A stretch of DNA of 64,000 nucleotides, taken from NCBI RefSeq assembly GCF_018918055.1, contig NZ_JAHLPS010000073.1, forward strand, positions 29,514 to 93,513, read 5' to 3'. This stretch comes from Caproiciproducens sp. MSJ-32. Its GTDB lineage: Bacteria > Bacillota > Clostridia > Clostridiales > Clostridiaceae. The notes below the pieces were generated by a model, which worked only from the letters and a program-made list of their open reading frames with translations, was not told the DNA's origin and did no database searches. The position numbers and the translations under genes are program-made. Below, one piece after another: positions 18,737 through 27,274 of the stretch; the first letter of the stretch is position 1, and every line of letters begins with the position of its first letter.

Positions 18737-19018
18737 TTGGATTTTTTTAAAAAGTTAGGGATAAGAAATGAGCAGAGTAAAGATATAGCTAAAGAAAGGT
18801 TAAAATTAGTATTGGTTCATGATAGATCTGATTTATCTCCAAAATTTTTAGAAATGATAGAAGGAGATATCATAAGAGTCATAAAAGAATATGCTGAGAT
18901 TGATGAAGAAGCATTAGACATTAAACTTACTAGAATGAGAAGAGAAACAGATAATATGCCAATGTCAGCTTTAGTAGCTAATATTCCAATAATCAAGATA
19001 AAGGATAATATAGGATAG
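18737..19018 (+). CDS. minE: Cell division topological specificity factor MinE
   Basis: MinE stimulates MinD ATPase and confines Min to the poles. The 93-residue protein has the MinD-binding region AKERLKLVLVHDRSDLSP and the dimerising C-terminal beta-sheet part. TTG start behind AAAGGGGG. A full MinCDE set points to an oscillating Min system rather than DivIVA-only control. Confidence 0.94.
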   Translation: MDFFKKLGIRNEQSKDIAKERLKLVLVHDRSDLSPKFLEMIEGDIIRVIKEYAEIDEEALDIKLTRMRRETDNMPMSALVANIPIIKIKDNIG

Positions 19019-19052
19019 AAAAGTATATAAAAATTATGGAGAGATATTAAGT

Positions 19053-20105
19053 ATGAATTTTAAAAAAAACAGTATTTATGCAATATTTATATTATTAATA
19101 ATTTTATTTGTTGTTGGTTGTACAAATAATCAATCTCAGCCCCTTGAGAAAACAGATTTTTTAATGGATACAGTTATTAATATAAAAATATATGATAATC
19201 AGGATAAAAAAATAATGGATATGGCTATGGATAGGCTGAAAGAGATTGAAAGTAGAATGAGTGTCACTATTGCTAATAGTGATATAAGTAAAATTAATGA
19301 AAATGCAGGTATAAAGCCTGTACAAGTTCATGAAGATGTATATTATGTAATAAAAAAAGCAAAATATTTTGCAGAATTGTCTCAAGGTGCATATGAGCCT
19401 ACTATTGGTCCTTTAGTAGAATTATGGAATATAACTGATGTACATGGAGAAGAACGGAAGTCTATACCCACAGAAGAAGAAATAGAAGAAAAAATGAGTC
19501 TAATTAATTATAATGATTTGGTTTTAATGGAAGACAATCAAGTATATTTAAAAAGAAAGGGTATGAAATTAGATTTGGGAGGTATTGTGAAAGGTTACGC
19601 GGCAGATGAAGTTAAAAGGATATTTGAAAATAATGGAATTCAATCAGCTATTATAGATTTGGGAGGTAATGTTTATGCTTTAGGAGAGAAAGTTAATGGA
19701 GAGCCTTGGCGAATAGGAATACAAGATCCTTTTAATATTATTGGCAACTATATAGGCATATTAAGTGTTAAGAATCAATCTATAGTTACTTCTGGAGATT
19801 ATGAAAGATATTTTTTATATAAAGGAGAAAGGTATCATCATATTATAGATCCTAAAACTGGTTATCCTGTGAAAAATGGATTAGCTGGAGTAAGTGTAGT
19901 ATCAGATAAGTCCATAGATGGTGATGCTTTATCTACAGCATTATTTGTATTAGGAATAGAAGAAGGAACTGAATTAATAAATCAATTAGAAGACATAGAT
20001 GAAATATTTATAACTAAACAAAAAGAAGTTTATATTCAAGAAAAACTAAAAGATAAATTTATATTAAAAGATAAGAATTTTAAATTAATATACAATCCTT
20101 ATTGA
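19053..20105 (+). CDS. apbE: FAD:protein FMN transferase (ApbE), lipoprotein form
   Basis: ApbE transfers FMN from FAD to a Thr in substrate proteins such as RnfG and RnfD. The signal peptide ends in a lipobox-like VVGC with Cys23, so it should be exported and membrane-tethered, on the side where RnfG carries its flavin. Family motifs are TDFLMDTVINIKI, LDLGGIVKGYAAD (flavin/metal region), IDLGGNVYALG, HHIIDPKTGYPVKNG and the Asp-rich IDGDALSTALFVLG. Its place after minE, where rodA is often found in relatives, is unexpected. ATG start, 350 residues. Confidence 0.94.
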   Translation: MNFKKNSIYAIFILLIILFVVGCTNNQSQPLEKTDFLMDTVINIKIYDNQDKKIMDMAMDRLKEIESRMSVTIANSDISKINENAGIKPVQVHEDVYYVIKKAKYFAELSQGAYEPTIGPLVELWNITDVHGEERKSIPTEEEIEEKMSLINYNDLVLMEDNQVYLKRKGMKLDLGGIVKGYAADEVKRIFENNGIQSAIIDLGGNVYALGEKVNGEPWRIGIQDPFNIIGNYIGILSVKNQSIVTSGDYERYFLYKGERYHHIIDPKTGYPVKNGLAGVSVVSDKSIDGDALSTALFVLGIEEGTELINQLEDIDEIFITKQKEVYIQEKLKDKFILKDKNFKLIYNPY

Positions 20106-20115
20106 TAGGAATAAA

Positions 20116-20157
20116 ACCCACCTTATATAAATATCATAGTAGTAGATTAAGGTGGGT
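20116..20157 (+). promoter_or_regulatory. Hairpin that would mask the ribosome binding site of the SpoIVFA-like gene
   Basis: ACCCACCTTA (20116-20125) is the exact reverse complement of TAAGGTGGGT (20148-20157), a 10-bp stem with a 22-base loop. The right arm contains the AAGGTGGGT ribosome binding site for ATG 20164. No T run follows, so it is not a terminator. A translational switch is inferred, not shown. Confidence 0.55.
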
Positions 20158-20163
20158 GAAAAT

Positions 20164-20847
20164 ATGAATAAAAAAATATATAGTAATAAATATAGAGGAA
20201 TTAAAAATTTTTTGAGAAAAAGATTTCATTATAAAAGGCAGTTAAAAAGATTTATATGTATATTAATAATATTATCTCTTATATTGATATTAAAAGTAAT
20301 AAATAACAAGTTAACTTCCAATATAATACAGATTATAAATAAAGGGATAAATTATGAGTTTAGTATAAAAGGAGATGGGAAAAAAATATTAAATTATAGT
20401 AAAAAGTTATTAGAATTATCAGGGAAAACTTTAGAAGCATTAAATATAAAGAACAAGCCAATGTATTCTTCTCCTATAGAGGGAGCTGTATATAAACCTT
20501 TTGGAGAAGTTAAACATTTAGATGGTAGTGTAAATTTTAATAATGGAGTAGACATTATACCAAAAGATGAAAAAGAACCAATAGTTATCGAAAAGGGTAT
20601 AGTGTCTAAAATAGAAGACAAAAACACTAAAGGTTATTTTGTAACAATACAACACGAAAATATGACAACAGTTTATGGATACTTGATAGAAGTATATTTG
20701 AGAGAAGGAGAAAGGGTAAATATAGGAGATAAAATAGGAACTCTTGGAACTAATAAAGATGGAAATAAGTATTTACATTTTGAAATATGGATTGATAACG
20801 TACCTGTAAATCCCATGGAATACATAAAATTTAGTAAGAGTATTTAA
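20164..20847 (+). CDS. SpoIVFA-like membrane protein with degenerate LytM/M23 domain
   Basis: A 227-residue protein: basic N-terminus, one membrane helix (about 31-46), and a C-terminal LytM-like domain. Metal-site positions are altered. The HxGxD motif reads NNGVD (Asn126; Asp130 kept), the usual YGHL reads YGYL, and HLHFE reads YLHFE (Tyr203; His205 kept). A peptidase is therefore unlikely. Such inactive LytM proteins downstream of min genes correspond to SpoIVFA, which holds the sporulation protease SpoIVFB inactive in the forespore membrane. No SpoIVFB gene follows here. Start ATG 20164 is chosen for spacing to AAGGTGGGTGA. A general M23-family protein is the alternative reading. Confidence 0.7.
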   Translation: MNKKIYSNKYRGIKNFLRKRFHYKRQLKRFICILIILSLILILKVINNKLTSNIIQIINKGINYEFSIKGDGKKILNYSKKLLELSGKTLEALNIKNKPMYSSPIEGAVYKPFGEVKHLDGSVNFNNGVDIIPKDEKEPIVIEKGIVSKIEDKNTKGYFVTIQHENMTTVYGYLIEVYLREGERVNIGDKIGTLGTNKDGNKYLHFEIWIDNVPVNPMEYIKFSKSI

Positions 20848-20873
20848 AACTGTCTTGGACAGTTTTATTTTTT
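20846..20873 (+). terminator. Terminator after the SpoIVFA-like gene
   Basis: The 9-bp stem AAAACTGTC/GACAGTTTT with loop TTG is followed by ATTTTTTC. Confidence 0.85.
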
Positions 20874-20942
20874 CTATTAAAATTCTTTAAAAAGTGGTAA
20901 CATAGTAATAGTATATATAATAAAAGACGAAAGGTGATACTT

Positions 20943-22787
20943 ATGATAGATATAGAAAAATTTAATAAAATACTAAAAAGAGTAGAAAAACCTGCTAGAT
21001 ATATAGGTTTAGAAAAAAATTCAGTAAAGAAAAATTTAAAGGATATGGAAGTAAAATTTGCTTTTGCATTTCCAGATATATATGAAGTAGGTATGTCTCA
21101 TCTAGGCCTTCATATATTATATAATTTGATAAATGAAGAAGAAGGAGTTGTTTGTGAAAGAGTGTTTGCTCCTTGGGTAGATATGGAAAAAGAAATGATT
21201 CGAGAGGGAATTCCTCTGTTTACTTTAGAAAGTAGGGAACCTGTAAAAAATTTTGATTTTTTAGGCTTCACTTTACAATATGAGATGAGTTATACAAATG
21301 TAATTAATATGTTACATTTAAGTGGTATTCCTATATTGTCAAAAGAAAGAGGTTTAGAGGATCCTTTTGTAATAGCTGGTGGTCCTTGTGTATACAATCC
21401 TGAACCATTGGCTGATATAATTGATTTTTTTGTGATAGGAGAAGGAGAAGAAGTTACATTAGAAATATTAAATAGATATAAAGATTTTAAAAAATCAGGA
21501 AAAGATAAACAAGACTTTCTTAAAGAAGTAAGTAAATTAGAAGGAATATATGTACCATCTTTCTATCAAGTAAGCTATAATGAAGATGGAACAATAAAAA
21601 ACATGATGCCTCTAATAAAAGGGGCACCAAAGACTATAAAAAAAAGAATAATAAAGGATTTGAATAAAGCATATTTCCCAGAAAAATTAATAGTTCCTTA
21701 TATAGAAATAGTTCATGATAGGATTCCACTAGAAATATTTAGAGGATGTACTAGGGGATGCAGATTTTGTCAAGCAGGGATAATATATAGACCAGTAAGA
21801 GAAAAAAGTATTCTTAAACTATTAGAATTAGCTGATAATCTTGTAAAAAATACAGGATATGAAGATATATCTTTAACCTCTTTAAGTTCTTGCGATTATT
21901 CACAACTTAAATTACTAGTATCAGAATTGATAAATCGATATGAAGAAAAAAAAGTTGGTATATCCTTACCTTCACTAAGGCTTGATTCTTTTAGCTTAGA
22001 TATATTAAAGGAAATAGAAAAAGTAAGAAAAACTGGACTTACTTTTGCACCAGAGGCAGGTAGCCAAAGATTAAGAGATGTAATCAATAAAGGGGTAACA
22101 GAAGATGATTTAACAACAGCTGTATCCTATGCTTTTAAAGAAGGTTGGTCTAGTATAAAATTATACTTTATGATAGGATTGCCCACTGAAACAGATGAAG
22201 ATATATTAGGAATTAAGGATTTAGGATATAAGGTTAAAGATATGTTTTTTAGTCAACCAAAGGATAAACGAAAGGGTAATTTAAAAATAACCTTAAGTAC
22301 ATCATGTTTTGTACCTAAACCTTTTACACCTTTTCAATGGGTAGGGCAGGATTCTATAGATGAGTTTAATAGAAAGATCAATTTGTTAAAGGACAACATA
22401 AAGGATAGAAAGATAACATTTAATTATCATGATCCTAAACTAAGCTATTTAGAAGCTGTATTAGCTAGAGGGGACAGAAGGTTAGGGAAAACTTTAATAA
22501 AAGCTTGGGAAAAAGGTTGTAAATTTGATGGATGGTCAGAATTGTTTGATTATGACAAATGGATAGAGGCTTTTTATGAAACGAAAGTTCAAGGCGATTT
22601 TTATGCATTAAGGGAGAGAGACTTGGAGGAAATATTACCTTGGGATTTTATAGATTCAGGAGTAAGTAAAGAATATTTGGTAAAGGAATATAAAAAAGCT
22701 AAAGCTCAAGAATTAACTAGGGATTGTAGACTAGGTTGTACAGGATGTGGAATTAATAAAAGTTTTTCAGGTGGTGTTTGTAATTGA
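20943..22787 (+). CDS. B12-binding-domain radical SAM protein (TIGR03960 type)
   Basis: The 614-residue protein has a degenerate cobalamin-binding-like N-terminal domain (FPDIYEVGMSHLGLHILYNL) and a radical SAM core with CTRGCRFCQAG, the CxxxCxxC motif for the [4Fe-4S] cluster, near residue 275. The C-terminus carries extra cysteines, CRLGCTGCGI. It overlaps by four bases a small DUF2344/TIGR03936 gene, its constant partner upstream of rng-rplU in clostridia. The pair's reaction is not established; a role in RNA or ribosome modification has been suggested from context. Start ATG 20943 behind AAGGTGAT. Confidence 0.88.
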   Translation: MIDIEKFNKILKRVEKPARYIGLEKNSVKKNLKDMEVKFAFAFPDIYEVGMSHLGLHILYNLINEEEGVVCERVFAPWVDMEKEMIREGIPLFTLESREPVKNFDFLGFTLQYEMSYTNVINMLHLSGIPILSKERGLEDPFVIAGGPCVYNPEPLADIIDFFVIGEGEEVTLEILNRYKDFKKSGKDKQDFLKEVSKLEGIYVPSFYQVSYNEDGTIKNMMPLIKGAPKTIKKRIIKDLNKAYFPEKLIVPYIEIVHDRIPLEIFRGCTRGCRFCQAGIIYRPVREKSILKLLELADNLVKNTGYEDISLTSLSSCDYSQLKLLVSELINRYEEKKVGISLPSLRLDSFSLDILKEIEKVRKTGLTFAPEAGSQRLRDVINKGVTEDDLTTAVSYAFKEGWSSIKLYFMIGLPTETDEDILGIKDLGYKVKDMFFSQPKDKRKGNLKITLSTSCFVPKPFTPFQWVGQDSIDEFNRKINLLKDNIKDRKITFNYHDPKLSYLEAVLARGDRRLGKTLIKAWEKGCKFDGWSELFDYDKWIEAFYETKVQGDFYALRERDLEEILPWDFIDSGVSKEYLVKEYKKAKAQELTRDCRLGCTGCGINKSFSGGVCN

Positions 22788-23512
22788 ATTTAAGAATAAA
22801 GTTTACTAAAAAAAATTATTTAAGATATATATCCCATCACGATTTAATGCGATTATTTAAAAGGGCATTTAGAAGAGCTGATATTCCAATAAAATACTCA
22901 GAAGGATTTAATCCTCAACCTAGACTTTCTATTGCTAATCCATTAGCATTAGGTATTGCTAGTTGTAGTGAATATATGGATATAGAGTTACAGGAAAGAA
23001 TGTCAGAGCATGTATTTATGGATAGAGTAAATGAGGAACTTCCAGATGATATTAAAATTTTAGAAGTAAAATATATAGAGAACACTAAATCCTTGCCTTC
23101 GCTTATTAGATGGGGTTTTTACGAAATAGAGTTTAAGGCTAAAAATTTAAAAGAGGTTGAAGAATTAAAAAAATTGATAAAAAACTGGTTAAAAGAAGAC
23201 GAGATATTGATGAAAAAGGTAAAACGTAAGGGTAATAAAGTTATTGAAAAAGAACTTAATATTAGAAAGTTAATAGGGAATGTAGTAGTTAAAGATAAAG
23301 ATATAATAGATAGCGATATAAAAAAGGATGTCAATTGTATAGTTTTAAATTGTCTATTAAAGGCAGGAGATAAAGGAAATTTAAATCCTATGGATTTTAT
23401 GTTATCAATGGACAAATATCTTAATTTAGATATTGATTGGGATACAGTAGATATTGTTAGATTAGCATTATTTATTGAAGAAGATGGGAAAATCAAATTA
23501 CCCATTTATTGA
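22784..23512 (+). CDS. Radical SAM-associated protein (TIGR03936/DUF2344)
   Basis: A 242-residue partner of the preceding radical SAM gene, starting with TTG inside the last codons of that gene behind AGGTGGTG. Family features are KFTKKNYLRYISHHDLMRLFKRAFRR, split across the N-terminal 30 residues, then IKYSEGFNPQPRLSIANPLALG. It has no Fe-S motif. The four-base overlap suggests coupled translation and a stoichiometric complex. Function unknown. Confidence 0.87.
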   Translation: MNLRIKFTKKNYLRYISHHDLMRLFKRAFRRADIPIKYSEGFNPQPRLSIANPLALGIASCSEYMDIELQERMSEHVFMDRVNEELPDDIKILEVKYIENTKSLPSLIRWGFYEIEFKAKNLKEVEELKKLIKNWLKEDEILMKKVKRKGNKVIEKELNIRKLIGNVVVKDKDIIDSDIKKDVNCIVLNCLLKAGDKGNLNPMDFMLSMDKYLNLDIDWDTVDIVRLALFIEEDGKIKLPIY

Positions 23513-23529
23513 GTAGGAGAGATATTATT

Positions 23530-24786
23530 ATGAATTATATATTTATAGATTCCAAAGGTCTTGAAGAGAAAGTTGGAATTATTGAAGAAGGAAGACTAGT
23601 AGAATATTATATTGACAAAAAGAAGAATGAAAAATGCGTTGGTAATATATATAGGGGAAAAGTAATAAATGTGCTTCCAGGAATGGAAGCTGCATTTGTA
23701 GATATAGGTGAGAAAAAAAATGCATATTTGTATGTAAAAGATGCACTACCAAAAGATATGATTTATAAAAATTCTTATGTAAAAATTGAAAAAGTGATTA
23801 AAAAAGGGCAGGAAGTTATAGTACAAGTTTTAAAAGAATCTAGTAAAAACAAAGGTCCTAAAGTAACAACTCATATTACTTTGCCAGGTAGATATTTAGT
23901 ATTGACTCCTTATTCTTCTAAAATAAATATATCTAGAAAAATACATGATGAAGAAGAAATTAAAAGATTATTGAAAATAGGTATGGAAATTAAAAAAGAT
24001 GATATTGGATTTATTTTTAGAACTCAAGCAGAGGGTATAGAAAAGGATAAATTATTTGATGAATATACTAAACTTATTAATCTATATAGTAAATTAGAAA
24101 GAGAGAGAAATTTTTTACCTTGTCCTAAGTTACTATATAGAGATGTGGACTTAGGTTATAAAATAGTAAGAGATGCTTTTAATGATAAAATACACAAAAT
24201 TATAGTCAATGATAAAGAAAAATATGATAGGCTATTGGATTTACAGGATATGATTTCTTCAGAGTTAAAGGATAAGCTTTTTTTTCAAGAAGATTTTACC
24301 GTAGAAAAGCAAGAATATATTATGAAGGATATAAATTTAGCATTGGAAAGAAAGGTACCTTTAAAAAGTGGAGGTTATATTGTAATTGATGAAACTGAAG
24401 CATTAACAGCTATTGATGTAAATACAGGTAAATATATTGGAAGTAAAAGTTTAGAGGACACGATAGTTAAAACTAATTTGGAAGCTGCAGAGGAAATAGC
24501 TAGGCAAATAAGATTGAGGGATATTGGAGGAATTATTATAATAGATTTTATAGATATGAAAAATAACCAGGATGTAAATGCGGTAGTAGCTGAACTGGAA
24601 AAATATTTAAGTTTTGATAGGAATAAAACTAATATAGTTGGGATGACTAAATTGGGATTAGTTGAAATGACAAGACATAAAGTAAGAAATAGTCTTGGTT
24701 ATAACTTTATCAAAATATGTCCTTATTGCTATGGTAAAGGTAAAATTTTAGAAAGTGCTATTGACAAAAGGAGTTCAATCTGCTAA
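23530..24786 (+). CDS. rng: Ribonuclease G / RNase E family endoribonuclease
   Basis: The protein processes or degrades single-stranded RNA ends, including rRNA precursors in relatives. It contains an N-terminal S1 domain (IYRGKVINVLPGMEAAFVDIG), the catalytic AIDVNTG and IIIIDFIDM acidic residues, and a zinc-link motif, CPYCYGKG, near residue 398. At 418 residues it is near the short end for the family and has no scaffold extension. The start is ATG 23530 behind TAGGAGAG. It precedes the L21 leader, the standard rng-rplU order. Confidence 0.92.
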   Translation: MNYIFIDSKGLEEKVGIIEEGRLVEYYIDKKKNEKCVGNIYRGKVINVLPGMEAAFVDIGEKKNAYLYVKDALPKDMIYKNSYVKIEKVIKKGQEVIVQVLKESSKNKGPKVTTHITLPGRYLVLTPYSSKINISRKIHDEEEIKRLLKIGMEIKKDDIGFIFRTQAEGIEKDKLFDEYTKLINLYSKLERERNFLPCPKLLYRDVDLGYKIVRDAFNDKIHKIIVNDKEKYDRLLDLQDMISSELKDKLFFQEDFTVEKQEYIMKDINLALERKVPLKSGGYIVIDETEALTAIDVNTGKYIGSKSLEDTIVKTNLEAAEEIARQIRLRDIGGIIIIDFIDMKNNQDVNAVVAELEKYLSFDRNKTNIVGMTKLGLVEMTRHKVRNSLGYNFIKICPYCYGKGKILESAIDKRSSIC

Positions 24787-24798
24787 AATTTTTGTTTG

Positions 24799-24868
24799 TA
24801 GGTGGCCGCTCAGTATGGGTTTTTAAAGCATAGTCACCTAATACTGGCGAGACTGGTTAGAGGAGGTG
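24799..24868 (+). ncRNA. L21 ribosomal protein leader
   Basis: The 5' UTR of rplU has the appearance of the Firmicutes L21 leader, including GGCGAGACTGGTTAGAGGAG before the start. TAGGTG (24799-24804) can pair with CACCTA (24835-24840), and CAGTAT (24811-24816) with ATACTG (24841-24846). The two pairings cross, which suggests a pseudoknot. Such leaders are thought to be autoregulatory sites for a ribosomal protein. Confidence 0.7.
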
Positions 24869-24877
24869 CAATTAATA

Positions 24878-25189
24878 ATGTATGCTGTAATTGAAACTGG
24901 TGGTAAACAATACAAAGTTCGAGAAGGAGATACAATTTTTGTTGAGAAGATTGATTCTAAAGAAGGAGATAAAATTGATTTTTCAAAAGTTCTTCTTATA
25001 TCAAAGGAAGATGGACTTGTAGTTGGTAAACCTTATATAGAAAATGCAAAAGTAGAAGGAACTATATTAAAACAAGGTAAAGGCAAGAAGATTATAGTAT
25101 TTAAATACAAACCTAAGAAAAACTACAAGAAAAAACAAGGACATCGTCAACCTTATACAAAAGTAAAAATTGAAAAAATAGTGGGTTAA
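24878..25189 (+). CDS. rplU: 50S ribosomal protein L21
   Basis: A 103-residue L21 with the family beginning [18 protein letters not shown] and the basic C-terminal [20 protein letters not shown]. The ATG at 24878 follows the strong site GAGGAGGTG and is preferred over a GTG inside that site. First gene of the rplU-prp-rpmA operon, preceded by its own leader RNA. Confidence 0.98.
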   Translation: MYAVIETGGKQYKVREGDTIFVEKIDSKEGDKIDFSKVLLISKEDGLVVGKPYIENAKVEGTILKQGKGKKIIVFKYKPKKNYKKKQGHRQPYTKVKIEKIVG

Positions 25190-25193
25190 TTCT

Positions 25194-25550
25194 ATGATAG
25201 AGGTAAAAATATACGTAGACAGTGAAGATAATATTATCAGATATACTATATCTGGGCATTCAGGTTATGATGTAAAAGGTCAAGATATAGTGTGTTCTGC
25301 TGTTTCAGTATTAGCTCAGAATACCTTAAATTCTTTAGTAGAAGTGTGCGGAATATCAGAGGAAAGAATAGATTATTCTATAAATGAAAAAAAGGGTTTT
25401 TTAGATGTTATTATTCCAAGTGAATTAGACAAAGATACTAAAATTAAAGTTGAAACAGTTTTGAAGACTTTAGAATTAGGAATAAAGTCCATTGTGGAAA
25501 ATTATCCTAAATATGTTACTCTTAAATATGGGAGGTGTAGAGAATGTTAA
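25194..25550 (+). CDS. prp: Ribosomal-processing cysteine protease Prp
   Basis: Prp removes the N-terminal extension of L27 in Firmicutes. The 118-residue product has the catalytic His in SGHSGYD and the catalytic Cys in [10 protein letters not shown]. Its gene is between rplU and rpmA, and its 3' end overlaps rpmA by seven bases. The presence of an L27 extension ending LNLQLFA in the next gene supports the assignment. Confidence 0.94.
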   Translation: MIEVKIYVDSEDNIIRYTISGHSGYDVKGQDIVCSAVSVLAQNTLNSLVEVCGISEERIDYSINEKKGFLDVIIPSELDKDTKIKVETVLKTLELGIKSIVENYPKYVTLKYGRCREC

Positions 25551-25822
25551 AGCTTAATTTACAGTTGTTTGCTACTAAAAAAGGAGTAGGAAGTTCCAGA
25601 AATGGTAGAGATAGTAGAGCTAAAAGATTAGGTGTTAAAAGAGGAGACGGTCAATATGTGTTAGCTGGGAATATCCTTGTAAGACAAAGAGGAACTAAAA
25701 TTCATCCCGGTAACAATGTAGGTAGAGGTGGCGATGATACTCTATTTGCTAAAGTAGATGGTATAGTTAAATTTGAAAGAAAAGGAAAGGATAAGAAACA
25801 AGTTAGTGTTTATCCTGCTTAA
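25544..25822 (+). CDS. rpmA: 50S ribosomal protein L27 with Prp-cleaved N-terminal extension
   Basis: The 92-residue precursor starts [10 protein letters not shown] and continues [14 protein letters not shown]. The mature L27 N-terminus, which reaches the peptidyl-transferase centre, is generated by cutting after LQLFA; this matches the established Prp recognition sequence. [19 protein letters not shown] confirms L27. The ATG is inside the end of prp, behind GGGAGGTG. Confidence 0.98.
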   Translation: MLKLNLQLFATKKGVGSSRNGRDSRAKRLGVKRGDGQYVLAGNILVRQRGTKIHPGNNVGRGGDDTLFAKVDGIVKFERKGKDKKQVSVYPA

Positions 25823-25840
25823 GAGTTAATATATTTTTAT

Positions 25841-25868
25841 AGCTTACCTACACGGTAGGCTTTTTTAT
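25841..25868 (+). terminator. Terminator of rplU-prp-rpmA
   Basis: The 8-bp stem AGCTTACC/GGTAGGCT (one G-U pair) with loop TACAC is followed by TTTTTTATTT. Confidence 0.85.
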
Positions 25869-25915
25869 TTTAATAAAAAGTATTTATTGAATTGAGAATA
25901 AAATAATTAAAATTA

Positions 25916-25943
25916 TTGACACTAATTGATAACTTGATATAAT
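25916..25943 (+). promoter_or_regulatory. Consensus SigA promoter of obgE
   Basis: TTGACA (25916-25921), a 16-base spacer, and TGATATAAT (25935-25943). Both hexamers match the consensus exactly and the -10 is extended. Confidence 0.8.
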
Positions 25944-25983
25944 AAAATTATTGACAGTATAAAGAAAAATAGAGGATGATAAT

Positions 25984-27255
25984 ATGTTTATAGATGTTGC
26001 AAAAATTAAATTAAAAGCAGGTAAAGGTGGAGATGGTGCAGTAGCATTTAGAAGAGAAAAATATGAGCCAGCAGGTGGTCCTTTTGGAGGAGACGGAGGA
26101 GATGGCGGTAGCATAATATTGCAAGCTGATGAAGGAATAAGGACATTAATGGATTTTAGATATAAGCGTTTCTATAAAGCTGAAGATGGTGAAAGAGGTA
26201 AAACTAAAAAGCAATATGGGAAGAAAGGTCAGGATTTAATCTTAAAGGTACCAGTAGGAACATTAGTTAAAGATGCAGATTCTGGGAAGGTAATAATAGA
26301 TATGAAAGAACATGGTCAAGTATATACTATTGCTAAAGGTGGCAAAGGAGGCAGAGGAAATGCTAAATTTGCAACATCTACTAGGCAAGCTCCTAAATTT
26401 GCTGAAACAGGTACAGAAGGAGAAGAGATAACTGTTATATTAGAATTAAAGTTATTAGCGGATGTAGGTCTGGTAGGTTTTCCTAATGTAGGAAAATCCA
26501 CATTACTTTCTATTTTATCGGCAGCTAAACCTAAAATTGCAAATTATCATTTCACAACATTAAAGCCTAATTTAGGAGTAGTACAAATAGATGAAGGCAA
26601 ATCTTTTGTAATAGCAGATATTCCAGGGCTAATAGAAGGTGCTCATGAAGGAGCAGGTTTGGGGCATGATTTTTTAAGACATGTTGAAAGGACTAGGGTA
26701 CTTGTTCATGTATTAGATGCCTCAGGTATGGAAGGAAGAAATCCGATAGATGATTTTTATAAAATAAATGAAGAGTTAGTTAAGTATAATCCTAAATTGT
26801 CTAATAAACCTCAAATAATTGCAGCTAATAAAATGGATCTTCCAGAGGCTGAAGAATGGCTAGAAAAAATAGAAGAAGAATTAAAGCCAATGGGATATGA
26901 AATATATCCTATTTCTGCAGCTACTATGAAAGGAGTCGATGAACTTAAATTTGCTATATGGAATACTCTTTTAAATACAAAACCTGAATATGAAACTTTT
27001 GATGAAGAAATGGAAATTACTTTGAAAGAGCCAGAAAAAACTATAATAGTAAAAAAAGAAAATGGAAGGTATATTGTTGAAGGATCTTATATAGAAAAAC
27101 TTATTAATTCTACCAATTTTGATGATTTGGATTCATTAAGATATTTTCAAAATGCGTTAAAACAAAAAGGAGTAGTGGAGGAATTAAAAAAATTAGGTAT
27201 TGAAGATAACGATACAGTATTTATTTGTGGATATGAATTTGAATTTTTTGATTAA
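25984..27255 (+). CDS. obgE: GTPase ObgE/CgtA
   Basis: A ribosome-associated GTPase needed for 50S assembly and stress control. The glycine-rich OBG fold occupies the first about 155 residues (KAGKGGDGAVAFRREKY, GGPFGGDGGDGG). The G domain follows, with G1 GFPNVGKSTL, G3 DIPGLIEGAHEG and G4 NKMD. The C-terminal OCT domain of about 90 residues is the form found in Gram-positives. Length 423. It leads a ribosome-assembly and NAD/cell-wall cluster behind a consensus promoter. Confidence 0.97.
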   Translation: MFIDVAKIKLKAGKGGDGAVAFRREKYEPAGGPFGGDGGDGGSIILQADEGIRTLMDFRYKRFYKAEDGERGKTKKQYGKKGQDLILKVPVGTLVKDADSGKVIIDMKEHGQVYTIAKGGKGGRGNAKFATSTRQAPKFAETGTEGEEITVILELKLLADVGLVGFPNVGKSTLLSILSAAKPKIANYHFTTLKPNLGVVQIDEGKSFVIADIPGLIEGAHEGAGLGHDFLRHVERTRVLVHVLDASGMEGRNPIDDFYKINEELVKYNPKLSNKPQIIAANKMDLPEAEEWLEKIEEELKPMGYEIYPISAATMKGVDELKFAIWNTLLNTKPEYETFDEEMEITLKEPEKTIIVKKENGRYIVEGSYIEKLINSTNFDDLDSLRYFQNALKQKGVVEELKKLGIEDNDTVFICGYEFEFFD

Positions 27256-27274
27256 TGGAGGTTTTGATTATACA

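Noticed and set aside
25951..25960. Second TTGACA downstream of the obgE promoter
   Set aside because: No -10 element stands at a suitable distance before the obgE start codon.
26316..26501. Proline-rich antisense frames opposite obgE and similar glycine-rich regions
   Set aside because: They are shadows of the Gly-rich OBG repeats and lack ribosome binding sites.
27200..27274. Extended N-terminus of the Cys-rich protein overlapping obgE
   Set aside because: The extra residues lie out of frame over the end of obgE and have no ribosome binding site; ATG 27275 is preferred.
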